Positions 9,954 to 24,910 of a stretch of 64,000 bases of DNA are shown piece by piece (position 1 is the first letter of the stretch; the number at the start of each line of letters is the position of its first letter). The stretch lies in the NCBI RefSeq assembly GCF_021018895.1, contig NC_079366.1, positions 29,577,771-29,641,770 of the forward strand, read 5' to 3'. The DNA is from Seriola aureovittata. Lineage: Eukaryota > Chordata > Actinopteri > Carangiformes > Carangidae. A model generated the notes under the pieces. That model did no database searches and had not been told where the DNA came from. It was given only the letters and a program-made list of their open reading frames with translations. The translations under genes were made by a program, and so were the position numbers.

Positions 9954-12900
9954 CACGCACACACACACACACACACACACACAGGATGAGCCATTACAAA
10001 AACTTTAAGACACCGATACACACCGTTACAACAAAGACACAAACACAACCAAGCTGTCTCATGCTGATGATGTCACTTATTTTACACAGGTGTATTGTTG
10101 TAATTGGTGACTCCAAGATATGACCAATATCTGCACGTTATCAGTTATTGGCGCTGATCAATATCAACAAGCTCAACCAACAACATCGTCCACTGGCAGA
10201 CTGGCTATCAGCCTGAGACATTTTCTTAAAGCTCCAACATGTTGACTATTTATTTTTAAATCTGGCTTGTATATTAATCGTCAACCCCAACCCCCCCCCC
10301 CCCCAACACACACTCTTTTATTTTAGAGCAATTGTTTAATCTTCTAGCAGATTTCAGCAAAACTGGAGCATTCAGTTTGGCTTTTTATTTAACGTGAATG
10401 TTTCCTGCCAGCTGGAAGGAGAACGCTGAAATAAAGCAGCTTCACTCGACTAAATCTGCAGAGCAGTACGTTAGGTAGAGGAGAAGACGAGCCCAGTGGC
10501 TCATCTCCATTTAGTCTCTGCCGTTCAAGTGTCAAGTCACGCGTAGAACGAGACATCACAGACGTGTAAACGATGAGCGAGGACCTGATCCATCACATGT
10601 TGAAGATGTTATTGTAGGTAGACGGGGTTAATGAAACATCTCTGATCTGATCTTTGCTGATAAAACCTGGCTGAAAACCGGACTTGTGTCGTGATTCTAA
10701 ACAGAGAACTTTTAAACTTAACAGAAATCTTTACATGGAAGAGTTTCAGGAAAATGTTACAAGAACATAAATGCATGAAACCAGGTGGAGCGCTGCTGTT
10801 TGGACCGACCGTCTGCTGTGAGCCGTTTCTGCAGGAGCAACACAACTCAAGAGTTCAAACTCATCTTTAAATATATCAAAAGAACTTCTTGTATTATTTT
10901 TCATTCAGCTCCTGAACTTATGGCAAGGTCTTTGACTATGACATCAGATCTCACCTGTCCAGGTGTCTCTGTTTTTCAGGTTGCTGCTAACGGGATTTTC
11001 AGAATAAAATGAAGCCTGACATAAACAAACAAATCTGTTGGACCAGCTGTGCTTAATTTACTTTATAAACAACGTTCATGTCTTAATTATCCACATGCTG
11101 CAAGAACTCTGCTCTCGATCCACTCATTAAAATGGTGAGGGAGGCAATAAATAGTAAATATTTCTCCAGCTAATTTCAAAGGAGATAAATGTTTGGATTG
11201 ATTACAGAACTTTCTTATTAGCTGAGCTCAGCTGTTACTTACAGTTAAGTTCTTCTTTAACAAAGGACCTCGTGTCTTTATTTGCTTTAGGAGGAGAATT
11301 TAAATCAATATTAGCTGATGCTCATTTTGTCCAGTGTCCAGAGACGGTCCAGACTATACTATAAAACTAAACCATAAATACTGACCCTTTCAGATTCACC
11401 ATCGCTCATCACCAGCTCCATTATCCCCCATATCCCAATATTTCATTGATAACCAACATTTCGCAGGAAACACACAAATCTCACAGTCCCACGACCTAAA
11501 CAACCACATGGGTCGTTTCCTCAACCCTCTGATACGACCCATGGGAGTGTCTCCTGAAATACCTGCCCTACCAGACGTCGGTTGTCATGGTTACCGTAAT
11601 AAACACACCGAGCCGTGTACCCAACGTTGCCGTGGCCGCGGTCATGGCTTGGTTAGGTTCAGGCATTAAAACTTAGGGGTTAGGAAAAGATCATGATTTG
11701 GGATAAAATAAGTACTTCCTCAATATCAGACGATCTTTGTTGTCATGGTTACAATGATAACAACGAACGTTCACGGCTAATAGGAAACAACATAAACCAC
11801 TGGTTTCACATGGGAATCGAACACTGATCTCCTGTGTCATATTCCCGTTTTTTGTTGACCTATCCATCCACCCCAACCTAAACTACGTGACTCCACTTTT
11901 TCCTTAGTTAAAATGGTGTGATTGTTTGAGATGGGTAAATATATGGGTCAGGACAATTCAGCAACACCTTCACATTGGGGCGTAGATTTGGATATGGACT
12001 GTCAATAAATAAAACCTTTTGTTTCCAAAGTACCTGAAAAGGACAAAGGCTTTGAAACGTACAGCAGCAGTATTTGTATTTCACCTGCCTCTCTAGTTCT
12101 GTGTTGGCCCCATGTGACCTTTCCTCCAGCACTCTGCAGAAACGTTTGATAAGCGTTCGGGATAAAAGGCGTTTTTGAATCAACACACTTGGATAAAATC
12201 TGACATTTGCAAAAGGAATCCACTTAAAGGCCACACAGAGGAAATGTGGAGCTGCAGGAGAAAAACAGATTATTGTAATGAGTGTGATGATATTCGGAAC
12301 CACTGTTGTTTGTCTGACACTCATCTGTCTCTTGTGTGTGACTTTGTCTTTCTGCATCAGAGGTGTGATCCGTGTGGACGTCAACATCCAGGACATCGAC
12401 TTAAACCAGTGTACAACAGGAGACAGCTGGTTTGCTGATACACATCAATGCAACCGCACCACCATGGAGGTAAACACAACGATACAAGGACCTGGTTCTT
12501 ATGAGCTGAAACAGAGCAGAGAAATGTTTTGAATTCTGTTCATTTAGCACCAAACTGCTCATTTACACTTGGTAACAAAAGTCACTAATGCCTGGTTTCT
12601 TACTTCTACCAAGGAGGTTATATTTCAGTTGTTGTTTGGTATTGTATTTAAAAATCTATTCATGGTTCAGTAAGCTAGCTAAAGAATAGATAATAGGGTA
12701 GCTTGACGGATCAATAGTTAGCTTCAAGTAAAAAAGTTAACTAAAAATAAAGGATGAATTGTTTCGTAAGCTAGCTAAACAATAGGTAGGCTAAATGGTT
12801 GGCTAAAGTAACGGATCAATAGTTAGCTTAAAGTGATGAATAGACAGTTAAAACGATAAAAGTGCTGGATAAACAGTGAAAAACCTAAACATTTTGATTA

Positions 12901-14975
12901 AATGATTGAGACAGTCGGATAAAAGTAAAGGATAAATGGGGAACAGCTAACAATAAGGGATAAGTGGTAATTATAAATGGTTAATAGCTAAAATGAATGG
13001 ATAAGAAGAAGAATATGAACCGTTGTAAAAGTTTGCTAAAGCTAATACAGTGAAATAAGTAGTAGTGTCGGTGCAGGAGTACTTGAGCTCCTCTTGTGGT
13101 CTACCTGACAAAATGGTGGGAACCACTGGTCTGAACTGAGACAGTTACATCACACAAATACACTCTGTCTAAACTGTTTGCGACCTCTCAAAACGGTTTA
13201 AACCCTCTCTGTCTGTACTCATTACTCTCTTTTTGCCTTTTTATCCTTTCACCCATTCCTACTTCCACTGTTCTGTCTGCTCGCCCACCCCCTCCACCTC
13301 CACCACCACCACCACCAGTCTTTATGTTTCAGTCTCCCTTTTCCCTGCCGGCCCGTCTGTCCAGACCCAATCCCCTACCTCTCATCTCAGCCGTCTATTT
13401 AAGGATGGCTGTGCTGGGTGGCGGGCTGCGGGATGATCTGATGGATTATGGTGATAATCCAGCCCGTTGACATACTTCCCCTTTATGCACCGCACTCACA
13501 GAGGTCTGAAACACAAGAGAAGAATGGTCCCGAAAAATCCCCAAATCCACATGGCACCTTTTGTCCTGTCCTTCCTGTCCTACCTTGGCTTAGAGGATTC
13601 AAACCCTTTGGCTGAGAAGAGCATGTAGTGGGTCACCCACTTTCTTCTGCCCTGGCTCAAGTGTCCTGGTTGTGGCCTTCTACTCTCTCATTTTTTTAAC
13701 ATGTCTAGTCTCTTATTACCTTGTCATGTATCGTCCCATCTCGTGTAGTCTTGCTTTGTCCATTCATACCGTATCACTTCCTGTTCTGTTCCGTCTTCTC
13801 TTATATCTCATCATCTCGTCTTTCCTTGCTTCCTCCATGGTTTTCCCTCCCCTGTCCTGCGTTGACTTGTCTTATTTGACTTTGTCCTGCCCTGCCCTCA
13901 TGTCTTCTCACCCATCTTGTCTTGTCATGTCCTTCCTTGCTTCCTCTTGTCTTGTCATTTCATCTTCAGTCATTTCCTGTAAGCTATACTTCCTTCTTGT
14001 CTCATCATTTGTCTCCTCTCATTGCCTCATGTTGTCTCATCTTGTCATGTGTCATTTCTTCTTGCAGTGCGCTGTCTTGTGTCTCACCCTGCATTCATGT
14101 GGTGTTGGAAAATTGAAAAAAATCACTTTCCGAATGGTAAAATTCATGTAAAACTTTTGGAACAACAAGCTGGAAAGTTGGCGAAACTTTTTGGTACACA
14201 ACTTGTCGAGTTGTTTACGTTTTATATGCAGAAACATGGCGGACAGAAGTAAATGTTTGGTTGATGGTGAGAAACTTTGGATTAACGGTGCAAATCTTTG
14301 CTAACATTAAATTTGTAATATGGTATTTAGTTGTAACTGTTAGTTAGAAAAGTTATTTATTAGCATTAACCCTGTAAAACAATTACTGGAAACGGCAACA
14401 AACGTGTTGTTTTAACGCTCTGACCAATGAAATACAGCACATCTTTGTAGCGTCCATGTTGTTTCCACCCTCTGACTTAAAGCACACGGACAAACCCAAG
14501 TTGGAAGATACACTTTGATCCTCAGTGAAACATTTGGTTCAGGTGATCTGTAATAATACATTTGATCTATTGGGGCTTAATTCCCTGAATGCACTGAATG
14601 CACTAAAGTGTGACGACCTGCGGGTTCAACTTAAACATGACGGATGAGTGAATCCACTGATTTACTACGACTGCTGAATTGAGATGCAACCGTGAAGAGA
14701 ATTAAGTTGAGCGCTGCGTATAATCCATATCACATTAATGTTCAGCCTGTGCCATTAGGTCTTTGAGCATCTGATAAGGGGGTTGTGAGTCTGTATATAC
14801 GTCTGTGAGGCCAGCGGTGTGTGTGTGTGTGCGTGTGTGTGTGTGTGTGTGTTCAGTGTGTGTGTGTGTGTGTGTGTACACATGGGAACAGGATTTCTCT
14901 AGAAAAGGATAATGCTCTCAGTAGAGGCATTATGTATCCATTTAGCTTTTAACTTAGATTAACACACAGAGCATC

Positions 14976-15025
<50 letters not shown>

Positions 15026-18000
15026 TCTGTCTCGACTGACTAAAGTGATGCTAGCATCAGCAGGAAATAGAGTGAGAGAGTACTGTGACCCCGTTTTTAA
15101 CCTTCATTCATTCAGCTACAGTTAGCTTCACAGCAGCAACAGAAATGTGACACAGCTTCTCGTCCTCACAGTTCAAAATCATCTGAACCTGCGACACACT
15201 TACTGCTGCCCTTGGTGTTGGTTTGCTAACCTTGTTTGGTTTTAATCTATTCATTTTTATGTTTCAGATTTTTTTTTTGTTCATTTAAATACCATTTAAT
15301 TTTATATGTTTATACACAGACGGATTATGAATCAATGGGCCCCTGGACATAGACATATAAAAGGCCCCCACCCCTCCCACACTCCCACATAGGAGCAAGA
15401 TTCATTTTATGTCCGTTTGTGATCGTGTCGCATCTCTTTTGTCCACAAACATTTCTTACTCTTTGTCATTTTGTGTTTCCCTGTAGTAGTTTTGTACGGC
15501 TGTGTAATAATGTTGTGTCTCTCTGGTGTTTTGCCTGTTTGAAACTGTTTTACGTTACGTTTTGCATCTGTTTGTAGTTGTCTGTTTGCTTTCCTCGTCT
15601 CTTTGCAGTCGTTTTGTGTCTCTGTGCAGCTGTTTTACGTTGCTTTGCCGTCTTTTTTTGTCTCTTCGTGGCCATTGTTTCTATCTGTAGTCGTTTTGTA
15701 TCTCCCTCTTTCTCCTCTTTTTAGTTGTTTTGCATCTCTTTGTAATTCTTATGTTGCTTTGTTGCCGTTTTGTGTCTCTTTGTAGTTGTTTTGCATTTTC
15801 TTTGTTGTTATTTTGTGTCTTTGCTGTTATTTTGTGAATCTTTGTAGTTGTTTTTGTGAATTTTTGTAGTCATGTCCCGTGTCTTTAAGATCATTTTGTG
15901 TCTCTTCGTATTCGTGTGTTTGACTTTCCAATAAATGTCACTATCAAACAGATTCAGGTCCAGGGACCGTGTGACCTCTTGTGCCTGGTAGGCCTGTTCA
16001 GTGATCCATCTATGTGTTTACACCCTGAGACCGTTGGATGCATGTTAATGTAAATACCACCATGTCTGTTCAATATTAATGCGACATGTAAAACCTACTT
16101 AGTGCATGATATCCATTACTAATAATCCATGGGTTGATCAAATACTGTTACATCCCATGATCATGAGATGATAGAGAAAAGTGAGAGCAACACTCTGAGG
16201 AATTAGAGTCATAAAATGCGATTAATGCAAAGATTCAACACAGAAGTATTAAAGGGTTGTAGCTCAGATGGCACAGCGGGTCTCTGATAGTTGAGGTGGT
16301 TGGTAGTTTGATCCCCTCTCTTCCTGCCCACATGTCCTTTAGTAAAACATTGAACTCCTATACATCAAGAAAAAATGTAATTTGTTGTGGGAAATTCTTC
16401 TTCCATATTAAATTAATAATATTATTTAAAGGCTTTGGATCATATTCATGTCACCTATTTTAATTCTTTGCACCCTCAGCACTAACAGAGTCCATCTTTC
16501 CTGCCTTGCTCAGTGACAGCAGAGACAGTGGGAGATGTTAATGGCCAGTGGTAGAAAGTCTTCACTGTAACTGGGCAGTTCTCAAGTGGGCATGTGTGTA
16601 ACTGTGTGTAACAAAGCTTTCCTGACTGGGTTGACCGTTGTTAACACTTTTCCAGTTGAGTTTGATTAGGATTTTTACCTGGGACACTGTTTCCATCACG
16701 GGGACTCAAACCTGAAGCTCTGCAAGAAGTAAAAGTAAAATTAAAGGGAGACAATGTAGGAAAAACAAGTAGATTAGTGATATGTTTAAAATCTGTTTAA
16801 AAAAAAACATGAATTGTGGTATTTTTGTTATTCAAAGGAAAAAGAATAAAACCTTAAACATCCCACACAACAGGAAAATAAATAAATTCTCATGTTTCTC
16901 TGCAGTGCATGCCAATTCCAGGCCGGGGCTTTCGACTGGGTCAGTACTGCTGCCGCTGTAAAGAGGGCTACTACAACCCTGATACAGCCCCTGAGGACGC
17001 AGGTAAGTGGATCAACAACCTCTGTCCACAACAGGTGAAATAACTTAAAGAGGCTCTCCTGAGGTTTCTGCCTCAACTATTGGGCTTCTTCAAAATCCTA
17101 TACAACATCTAAAGTCCATTTAAACAAAACAAAAACTCACAGAAATTAGATTTTTAAAGTTTTAATAGCTAATTGATGAAACTAGAGTCTTTTCTTCCAT
17201 CAAGAAGTTAGTATCATCTTATTTAAAATTCTGTTTATTCTTTACTAAATGCAGGATATGACATATGATGTATGTTGTTTCCCTGTATTTGTTTCTTTTA
17301 TGATGGAAATGTACAACTTGACCTAACGAGAATGAATTAACTCACCTCGTAGCTCAGATTTGCAGAAATGAAAGTGAAGCCAGGACAATGCAGTTTTCAG
17401 TCCAGCATTAACGGAAGCTTTAGCCTCTTTTAGCCTATAGTTTTGGTTTTACAGACCATGCATTTACTATAAAGCTTAATCTTCCACAGAAAGCCGTGTC
17501 CAGCTAAAATCTAAAGTTCACTGTACTCCTGCTCAGCACAGCAGACAGATGCAGTTAGCAACAACTAGCATTTAGCATCTGAGGAACCAGAGCAAAACAG
17601 AGCTAAAAGGATGAGGAGAAACTCCAAATGAATGCTAATGTTGCTACATGACTGGATGTAAAAGTAGGTAAATGTTAGCTAACACACTAACTAACACATT
17701 AACTAACACTAGCTAACACACGTGGAAAAAGTGAAGAAGTTATCCCAGTCTGCAAAGGACTTCACACGACAATATGCACAAACTTTTATGAAAAATGCTT
17801 TTGATTCTTTTGATCTGTGGACCCTTATGAACTAAAGGAATATAAATAATCAAGGAATAGATAGACAATTGGACCTCACAACTGCTTCAAAGGTAGGGAG
17901 TCGTCATTTCATCAGTCGTCCTTCACCATAGTTTATTACAGTACAACTGTTACCATGGTCAAAATACATGAAACCGGGACTGTTCCTTCCATAGATAAAA

Positions 18001-20565
18001 CATCGGATATATTATTGATATATTGACCATTTTCATTTCAGAAATCTGGTCACTTTAACCTAGAAGCTAATGATGTGGCAATTGCATCATTTTACGTTTG
18101 CTTTGAGATTTGACTCACTTTATAGCTAGTAGCACTTAAGCAATTTCTAGCTTTACCTTTAAATAATGATTGATTAAAAGACTTGATAAACTAAGCAAAC
18201 GTGTCATGATATTTAGGTGGGGGGGGGTTGGAGGAGTCTTGGCTCATAAAAATTAAAAAATGCTCATTAACTGGAACTTTTATAGACATAACTTTTACTC
18301 AGTTTTCTGCCAGTGTGAAATGTCCAGTTGTGCTGATCTACCTCGTCCTACCTGGCAGGTTGTCACATGTCAGACGCTTACAGTAGGTTTGCTACCCGCC
18401 CAGTCACCAGTGCAGCAACAAGGACATGATCCCTCACTGGCTTCCTTCATGTGAACACTTGGGAATCAGATGCAAAGTTGTGAGCCTGAAATTAATTCCA
18501 GGCTTCCTGTGATTGGAGAAAAAATCCTTTAGAGACATTACATGAAAACTCTCTTGATTCCAGAGTGAGCACTTGTCTGTATGCACTGTGTTGGGGCGTG
18601 GAGGTGTAAGTCACATGTATCTGAGGCCTTCACATGGGTCTGTGTAGGCGTAGATGCATGTGTCTGTTTGTGATGCAGATGGCGGCCCCGTGAACGAGAC
18701 TGAAGGTGGCGATATGTGTTACCCGAACATGCCCATCTGTCTCCCGTGCTGGCCGGGCTGTAAGAGCTGTCAGGACGGCGCCCCCTGCTGGGTGCAGGAG
18801 GACTGGCTCCTCAGGGCCGCCGTTTTGGCCATCCAGGGGGTCTTCATGCTCCTCATCTTCGTCAGCATGCTGGCGGCCTACAGGCATCGTCGCAACCGGG
18901 TGAGTCACGTCTTTTGGCTCAGCGGGGCCACCGTATGGATGGAGTTTGAGCCATAATGATGCATTGTGTTAAAATGTAAAATTCTGCTGTTTCTTCAGCG
19001 AAAATGTCTCAAGTCTTATGAGTAATGTTTTTTATCAGTTGATCTTTGAATCTAAATCGTTTATATCAATCACAGATGGGACAAAAAGGGAAATTCGATA
19101 TTGATTGTATCTTGCAATAACTTTCTAGAAAGTCGAAACATGATGCTGGGGTTTTTCTTTTCATACTTTTCATACATGTGCACTGTAAATAAATTTAAGC
19201 TGGTTTATCTTAAAAGCATAACTTCCTTTGCTGCCTGAAAAATATGAGTTAACTGAACTTATGTTTAATCAAAGTAGTTTTATTAGTTCTAGATTTAACT
19301 GAACACAAGGAAACAAGTTTAACAAGCTTACGATATTAAGTTGAATCAACAACTGTTTAGTCTCGCTGACAAACGCACTACAGATTTACATTTTCACAGT
19401 TTAAACACTCAGTTCTTCATATGACATGAAAAACTTTGCACCAGAGTCGGTACAGAGTCAACATGTGAGGCTGCTCCCAGTGACAGCGTTAAATTATAAA
19501 TGTGCAGGGAACAGGGACTGAATTAAACATGACGGTTTGCTTTGTTTTCATTGTCAGCGGTTCATTCATTCAACTCACTTATTTCGTTTAAGTCAAAGAG
19601 CTTAAAACAACATAACGGCTCATGTTTATAAGTCGTCTGAAAGAAGTCTCAAAGTATCAAGGTGAAATAACTTGAATTTAAGGTTTATGGTAAATCGTGA
19701 CTCTAAATTACCTGTAGGTGAACGTGAACAGCTGTTCTTCTCTGTATGTCAGCCCTGTGATGGACTGGCGACCTGTCCTGGGCGTGTCGCGCCTCTTGTC
19801 CTGTGTCAGCTGGGATTGGCTCCCATGAAAACCCTCAGATACAATGGCCCTGCGAGCTCGACGCACTGCGACCTCAGAAAACAAATACACGAACACGCTG
19901 CAAATTCAGTCGTACAACTCAACAGAAGTGTTTCCAAGGGACGCTAAAAAGTGAGGAAGCTGCTGGGACGCACTTGTAATTCAATGCTTTTAACTTCAAA
20001 AGTCACAATTGGGCATTGAACAACAAAGTCCCAGGCAGGTCCGTCAGTATTTGGTGTCCCCTGGAAACACTTCCTTTGAGCTGTAGGACTGAATTTGCAG
20101 CGTGTTTGTGTCTCTGCATGTGTTTTCTTAAGCGTCGGTGAGTTGAGCTCTCAGGGCCACCGTAAGGGAAGGATGGATAAGGCCTTGAGTGGATACCTAT
20201 TTAATTTAAACCCCAGTATCATGTCTTAGATTTTCAGAAAGAGAGATGAAACAACCCTCAGTGAGAAACTACATTATTATTAAATTACACTGGTATGGTC
20301 CTTTAACATCTCAACCAGCTCCACATCTTCTCTTATCTGTTGTTTTCTTCCTCCTCAGAGGATCCGGGCGTCCGGCCTCCTGCTGCTGGAGACGATCCTG
20401 TTCGGCTCTCTGCTCCTCTACTTCCCGGTGAGTGTGTGGTGGCGGCGGCGGTGGCGGCGGCGGCTGACAGTTTGGCAGATTAGAGCTCTTTACAGATCAC
20501 TGCGCAGCACAGAGCCACGGATTATATCATAATGGACGATTTGTGGAAGGGTGAATGGGGTGAGG

Positions 20566-20602
<37 letters not shown>

Positions 20603-20790
20603 AGTGGAAATGGGGTGGGTGGGCCGTAGACAGTTTTCATAATGTCTCTGTGCTCCGGTGATTGATTATCAATCAATCTTTAGATTCATTTTACCAATTA
20701 AAGAGCCATTAACGCAAGTCAGCCGTGACTTTATATCCATCAGTGTGAAAGCGTCAGTCGATGTGAGCTCGTTCCTGCTGACGCCTGGTG

Positions 20791-20850
<60 letters not shown>

Positions 20851-23800
20851 CACATAATTAATCAATGGTTTAGTTTAATGTGATGTGTGGACATGTTAAT
20901 GGGCTCTGCTCCTCTTAACTGCTCACTCGTGGCACAAGTTTCAACATATAAAAAAGATCCTGTTCAAGACGTTGAAGGTTTATATGTTTATATATTGATA
21001 TGTTTATTTATTTAGTGAGCGGTTAGTGTTGCAGCTGGTAAATAGGGGGTTAATTTTAATTACTTTACATACTGCTGAGTGGCTTAAATTTCAATATTCA
21101 AATCAAAATTCGTATCTAATAATAACACGTCATGATTCATTTGTTATTTGTTGATTATATTTTGTGTTATTAATGTGTTTTGATGGGCAGAGCAGTGATT
21201 CGGTTCATCTGCATTACAGAAAATAAGGACTTCAGTATCAGTAAGTGAACAGACCAGACTGTAGATTTAAAGATAAAGCACAGATATAACGTTGGTGTCA
21301 ACACCACAGGATTCTGACGGGGCCTGGATTTGATTTTCCCTCTCGCTGCCATGCTGGCAGGTACAGGAGACAATCCACATTCATTTGCCTGAATTAGGAT
21401 TTTTTGGGGATTACGATTAGGAAAGTTCATCTGAGGTTGGATGACTGTGATTGGCTGAGACACCTGTCACTCAAGCAAAAGTGGGGATGCGCTTCTCTAA
21501 TCTGTGGTTATCGGCCCTGATGCTGAGTTTATCGGTTTGATATCAGACGTGATCGATCCACATTAAAAACCATCTGTTTGTCTGTGTCGTGAAAGAAAAC
21601 AACAGTCTCTCAGTGTGATCCAGGCCCAGTTTACAGAACCTCAGAGTGACTCATCGTTTATCTGCCCAGACGTGCTTCAAAAACTTCCTGTTCAGCAGCT
21701 AACGACAAACAAACAAATTTAAAAATGTTAAATGTATATTTTTCACAATTATAAACAGATTAAACAATAAAATCAAGTCTTTATTTTGAAGTGGTGACGT
21801 TGTGAGACAAAGGGAAACACAGCAGGTATTTCAGGTAGATTCAAACAGTGTTGAGAAACAGCACCAGAGTCACTGGGCTGATGGTGTTGAGCTTTTTGTT
21901 TGGTTTTAAATCCAAAGGTGAACGGCAGCCCACTCACCTGACTGTAGATCCAAAAGCCAAAGCCCCAGATGAAAGGTCAGAGGTCACTCTCTCATCTCCG
22001 TTTGATCTACAAACAGTCGCCTGCTGCACGGCTGGTTGTTTGGTGTGAACATGGAGGAAGGTCACATAGTGTTAAAGAGCCTGATTGTCTCTTTATCGAT
22101 ACAGTTACATTGATTTCATTGATTTAAAATAATTAAAGAGAGAAAAGAAGAAACACGTTCAGGCAAAGAGCTCGTTACAGTAAAGAAAAGGACGTTTTCC
22201 CATGAGCCTCTAGTAATTGACCCGATCAGTAGCTCGTATTCAGATCACAGTACGTGTCTCTAAACGTCTCTGGGAACGAAGTTAAATAACATTTTGACGC
22301 TGCGACAGTGACCCAAAAAGTAAATTAGATAGAATTAAATGGAAAATTAAATAGAATTAGTAAACGTCGTCTCTTTTTACTGCCAGTTAAAAATCAGAGG
22401 AGATGAAAATCAGATGAATATAAATCGTCTCCCTGCGGAAGCTTTTTCCTCTAATGTGTAAAATATTGGCAGTTCAACGGGGAAGATTAACAGACATTGA
22501 ACTGAAAAACAGATTCTAAAAATCCATTATTTTGGCAGCAAGTGCGACAATTCAAATCACTCTTCTTCTGTGGTGTCCTGATTTCGGAGTCTGCTGCTGT
22601 TTCCCCGCAGAGCTGATGAATATAACGAGTAGGATCTGATACGATCCGGGTTTTTCTATCAGGAAGTAAGAGTAGATGAGCCTCAGACCCAGTTTTTGAT
22701 TTTATTTTCTTCACTTTTTGTGTGAGAAAGTCGTGTGAAACAAAACATTAATCACAGCAGAGGATTTAAAACTTTAGAGGAACTTTAAAGTGTTGTGGTG
22801 TGTGTGAAGAGACTCGACACAAAAACTTAGCAGATAATTAAACCCATCAATGCTGCAGATTCTGTGTGTTAAAGGAAGAATTAAATAAACATCTGTCTGA
22901 GTAGATTCAAAATTTTAAAAAAACATAGAAACTTCAAAACTTGCTTTTATGCAAAAAGTAGAATCACCTCCTCGTGGTTGTATCCCTCCGCCACTCAGAC
23001 TAGTTCCAGGTCACATCCTAGTTTAATATATAAAGTATGAAACATTTGTGTGAAGTCTTGAGTGATGGCTAAAAAGTGTTTTCTGGGGTCACCATGACCT
23101 TTGAACTTTGACCTTTAGCCGCTAAAGTCTATTCAGTTCGTCTTTTAGTCCAAGTGAATGTTTGTGTCAAATTTTAAGAAGTTCCTTGAAGGCGTCACTG
23201 AGATATCGTGTCCACGAGAAAGAGACGGACGGACGTAGAGAAGGACGACTTGAGAACAATCATAATAATGGTAATAATACACACCAGGCATGTGACTTTC
23301 CACATGTTACCGATGTGTTTTTGACCCTCCTCGCTCCCCGTAGCTTTAGATCAACCAGTCAGATTACTTCCTCCTATAACTCCCATCTGCCTCTTCAGCT
23401 GATTAAACCCGCCCTCCTCTGGATGTTGGCTGCACATTGTCTCTGATTCTATACCAGCTCGCTCTGAGTGGTTTATCCGTCATGAGTGGTTTGAACACAA
23501 TGATGTAAATTTGCGTTCACATTTTAGGGCTTTAGCTGATGCTCTTATCCAGAGGGACTGACACTGACTGTCGCAGCGGAATGAGCTTTAATTCCTGGAT
23601 TACAGTCATCCACTCGACTGTTACACACTGAGCAGAGGCGAAGGTACAACCTGTTGTTGAGTGTGACCGGCTCAAAGCATTAACTATGTCAAAAACCTGA
23701 GAGCACATCGAGCTCAGACGTCCTGCTTTATCTATACAGCTTTGTTTCCCTTACAGAAGGTTTTGAGGTCATTGAACTCATCACACGAGCGGATAGTGTT

Positions 23801-24865
23801 GCACCTGAGGAGCCACTTTACCTGTCTGCAGCACGTCTTTGTTTTTACTCAAGCACGACAAAATGTATTTTAATGAATGTGCCATCAAATGGAAATAATC
23901 TGCATGTGTGACATTTTTATTTTTATTTATTTGTTTATTTTCTTGGCTTTAAACAAGGTCTGGATTCACAGCGTTAGTCTCGTTAACACTGATGAGACGT
24001 GTAATTAAGTGTCTGTTGGTAAAATTAGTGATAATAGTAGCTGTAGTATTTTTAGTGGTAGTAAAAAAGTAAGTAGTAATAGTAGTTATACCAGCTGTTG
24101 CAGTAGTAGTAGCTAGTAGTACTAGTAATAGTAGTAGCTAGTAGTACTAGTAATAGTAGCAGCGGTAGTAGCAGTGCTAGTAACAGTTAGTGGGAGCAGG
24201 AGTATTAATTAGGAATGCAAGTAATGATTATTTTCACTATTGATTAATTGATTATTGATCATTTGTTTGTCAGAAAATCAAAGAAAATCAGGTCAAAAGC
24301 TTAAAATGTTTATTTATTAAATTTATTTCAATTTCAAACAAAACAAACAGTAAATTCTCACTGTTGAGAAGCTGAAACTGGAGAATGTCGATTTTACTTG
24401 AAAACGATCAATAGATTTTCATAACGATTGACTTTTTTCGTTCATGTAGAAACAGCAGTAGTAACAGTTTCACTACAATCGGTAGAAACAGTACTTGTAA
24501 TGAAACAGCATCAGTAGTAGTGGCAGTAGTTGTAATGATACTAATATTAGCGATAGTAGTTCTAGTGATAACACCAGTAACTGCAGCTGAGGTTGTCGCG
24601 GTAGTTTTATTATAAGAAGTATTTATGAAGATAATATGAGCAGTAATAGTACAAGCAGAAGCAGTAGTTGTGGTTTCAGTAGTAATAGTACGTGTACACA
24701 GCTATAGATGTACTACTATAGCTGTTTCTGGCACTTGAACAGCAATATCATAGTAGTAAACACAGTAATGGCAGTACTTGTAAGCAGTAGTGGTGGGAGA
24801 AGAGGCGCAGTATTACTGATAGTACTTACACCAACACAAGCTGACGTCCAACACTGTGTGAGTGA

Positions 24866-24910
<45 letters not shown>

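Larger units (their letters stand above)
9879..12360 (+). other. GPR179 intron 1
   Basis: Begins with the CA microsatellite, then mostly AT-rich sequence, a short C run at about 10292-10304, and an interspersed repeat at about 11460-11890. No exon recognised. Confidence 0.85.
12470..16905 (+). other. GPR179 intron 2
   Basis: A 4.4-kb intron. It holds an imperfect AT-rich tandem region, a pyrimidine-rich stretch, two TG microsatellites, an imperfect minisatellite and a tRNA-like repeat, each listed separately. No exon recognised. Confidence 0.85.

Noticed and set aside
13672..14151. 159-codon plus-strand frame with a hydrophobic product
   Set aside because: Comes from a CTTGTC/TCATGTC pyrimidine-rich repeat; composition explains both openness and hydrophobicity.
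19672..19947. 91-codon frame in GPR179 intron 4
   Set aside because: Lies in a common teleost interspersed repeat (GATGGACTGGCGACCTG type).
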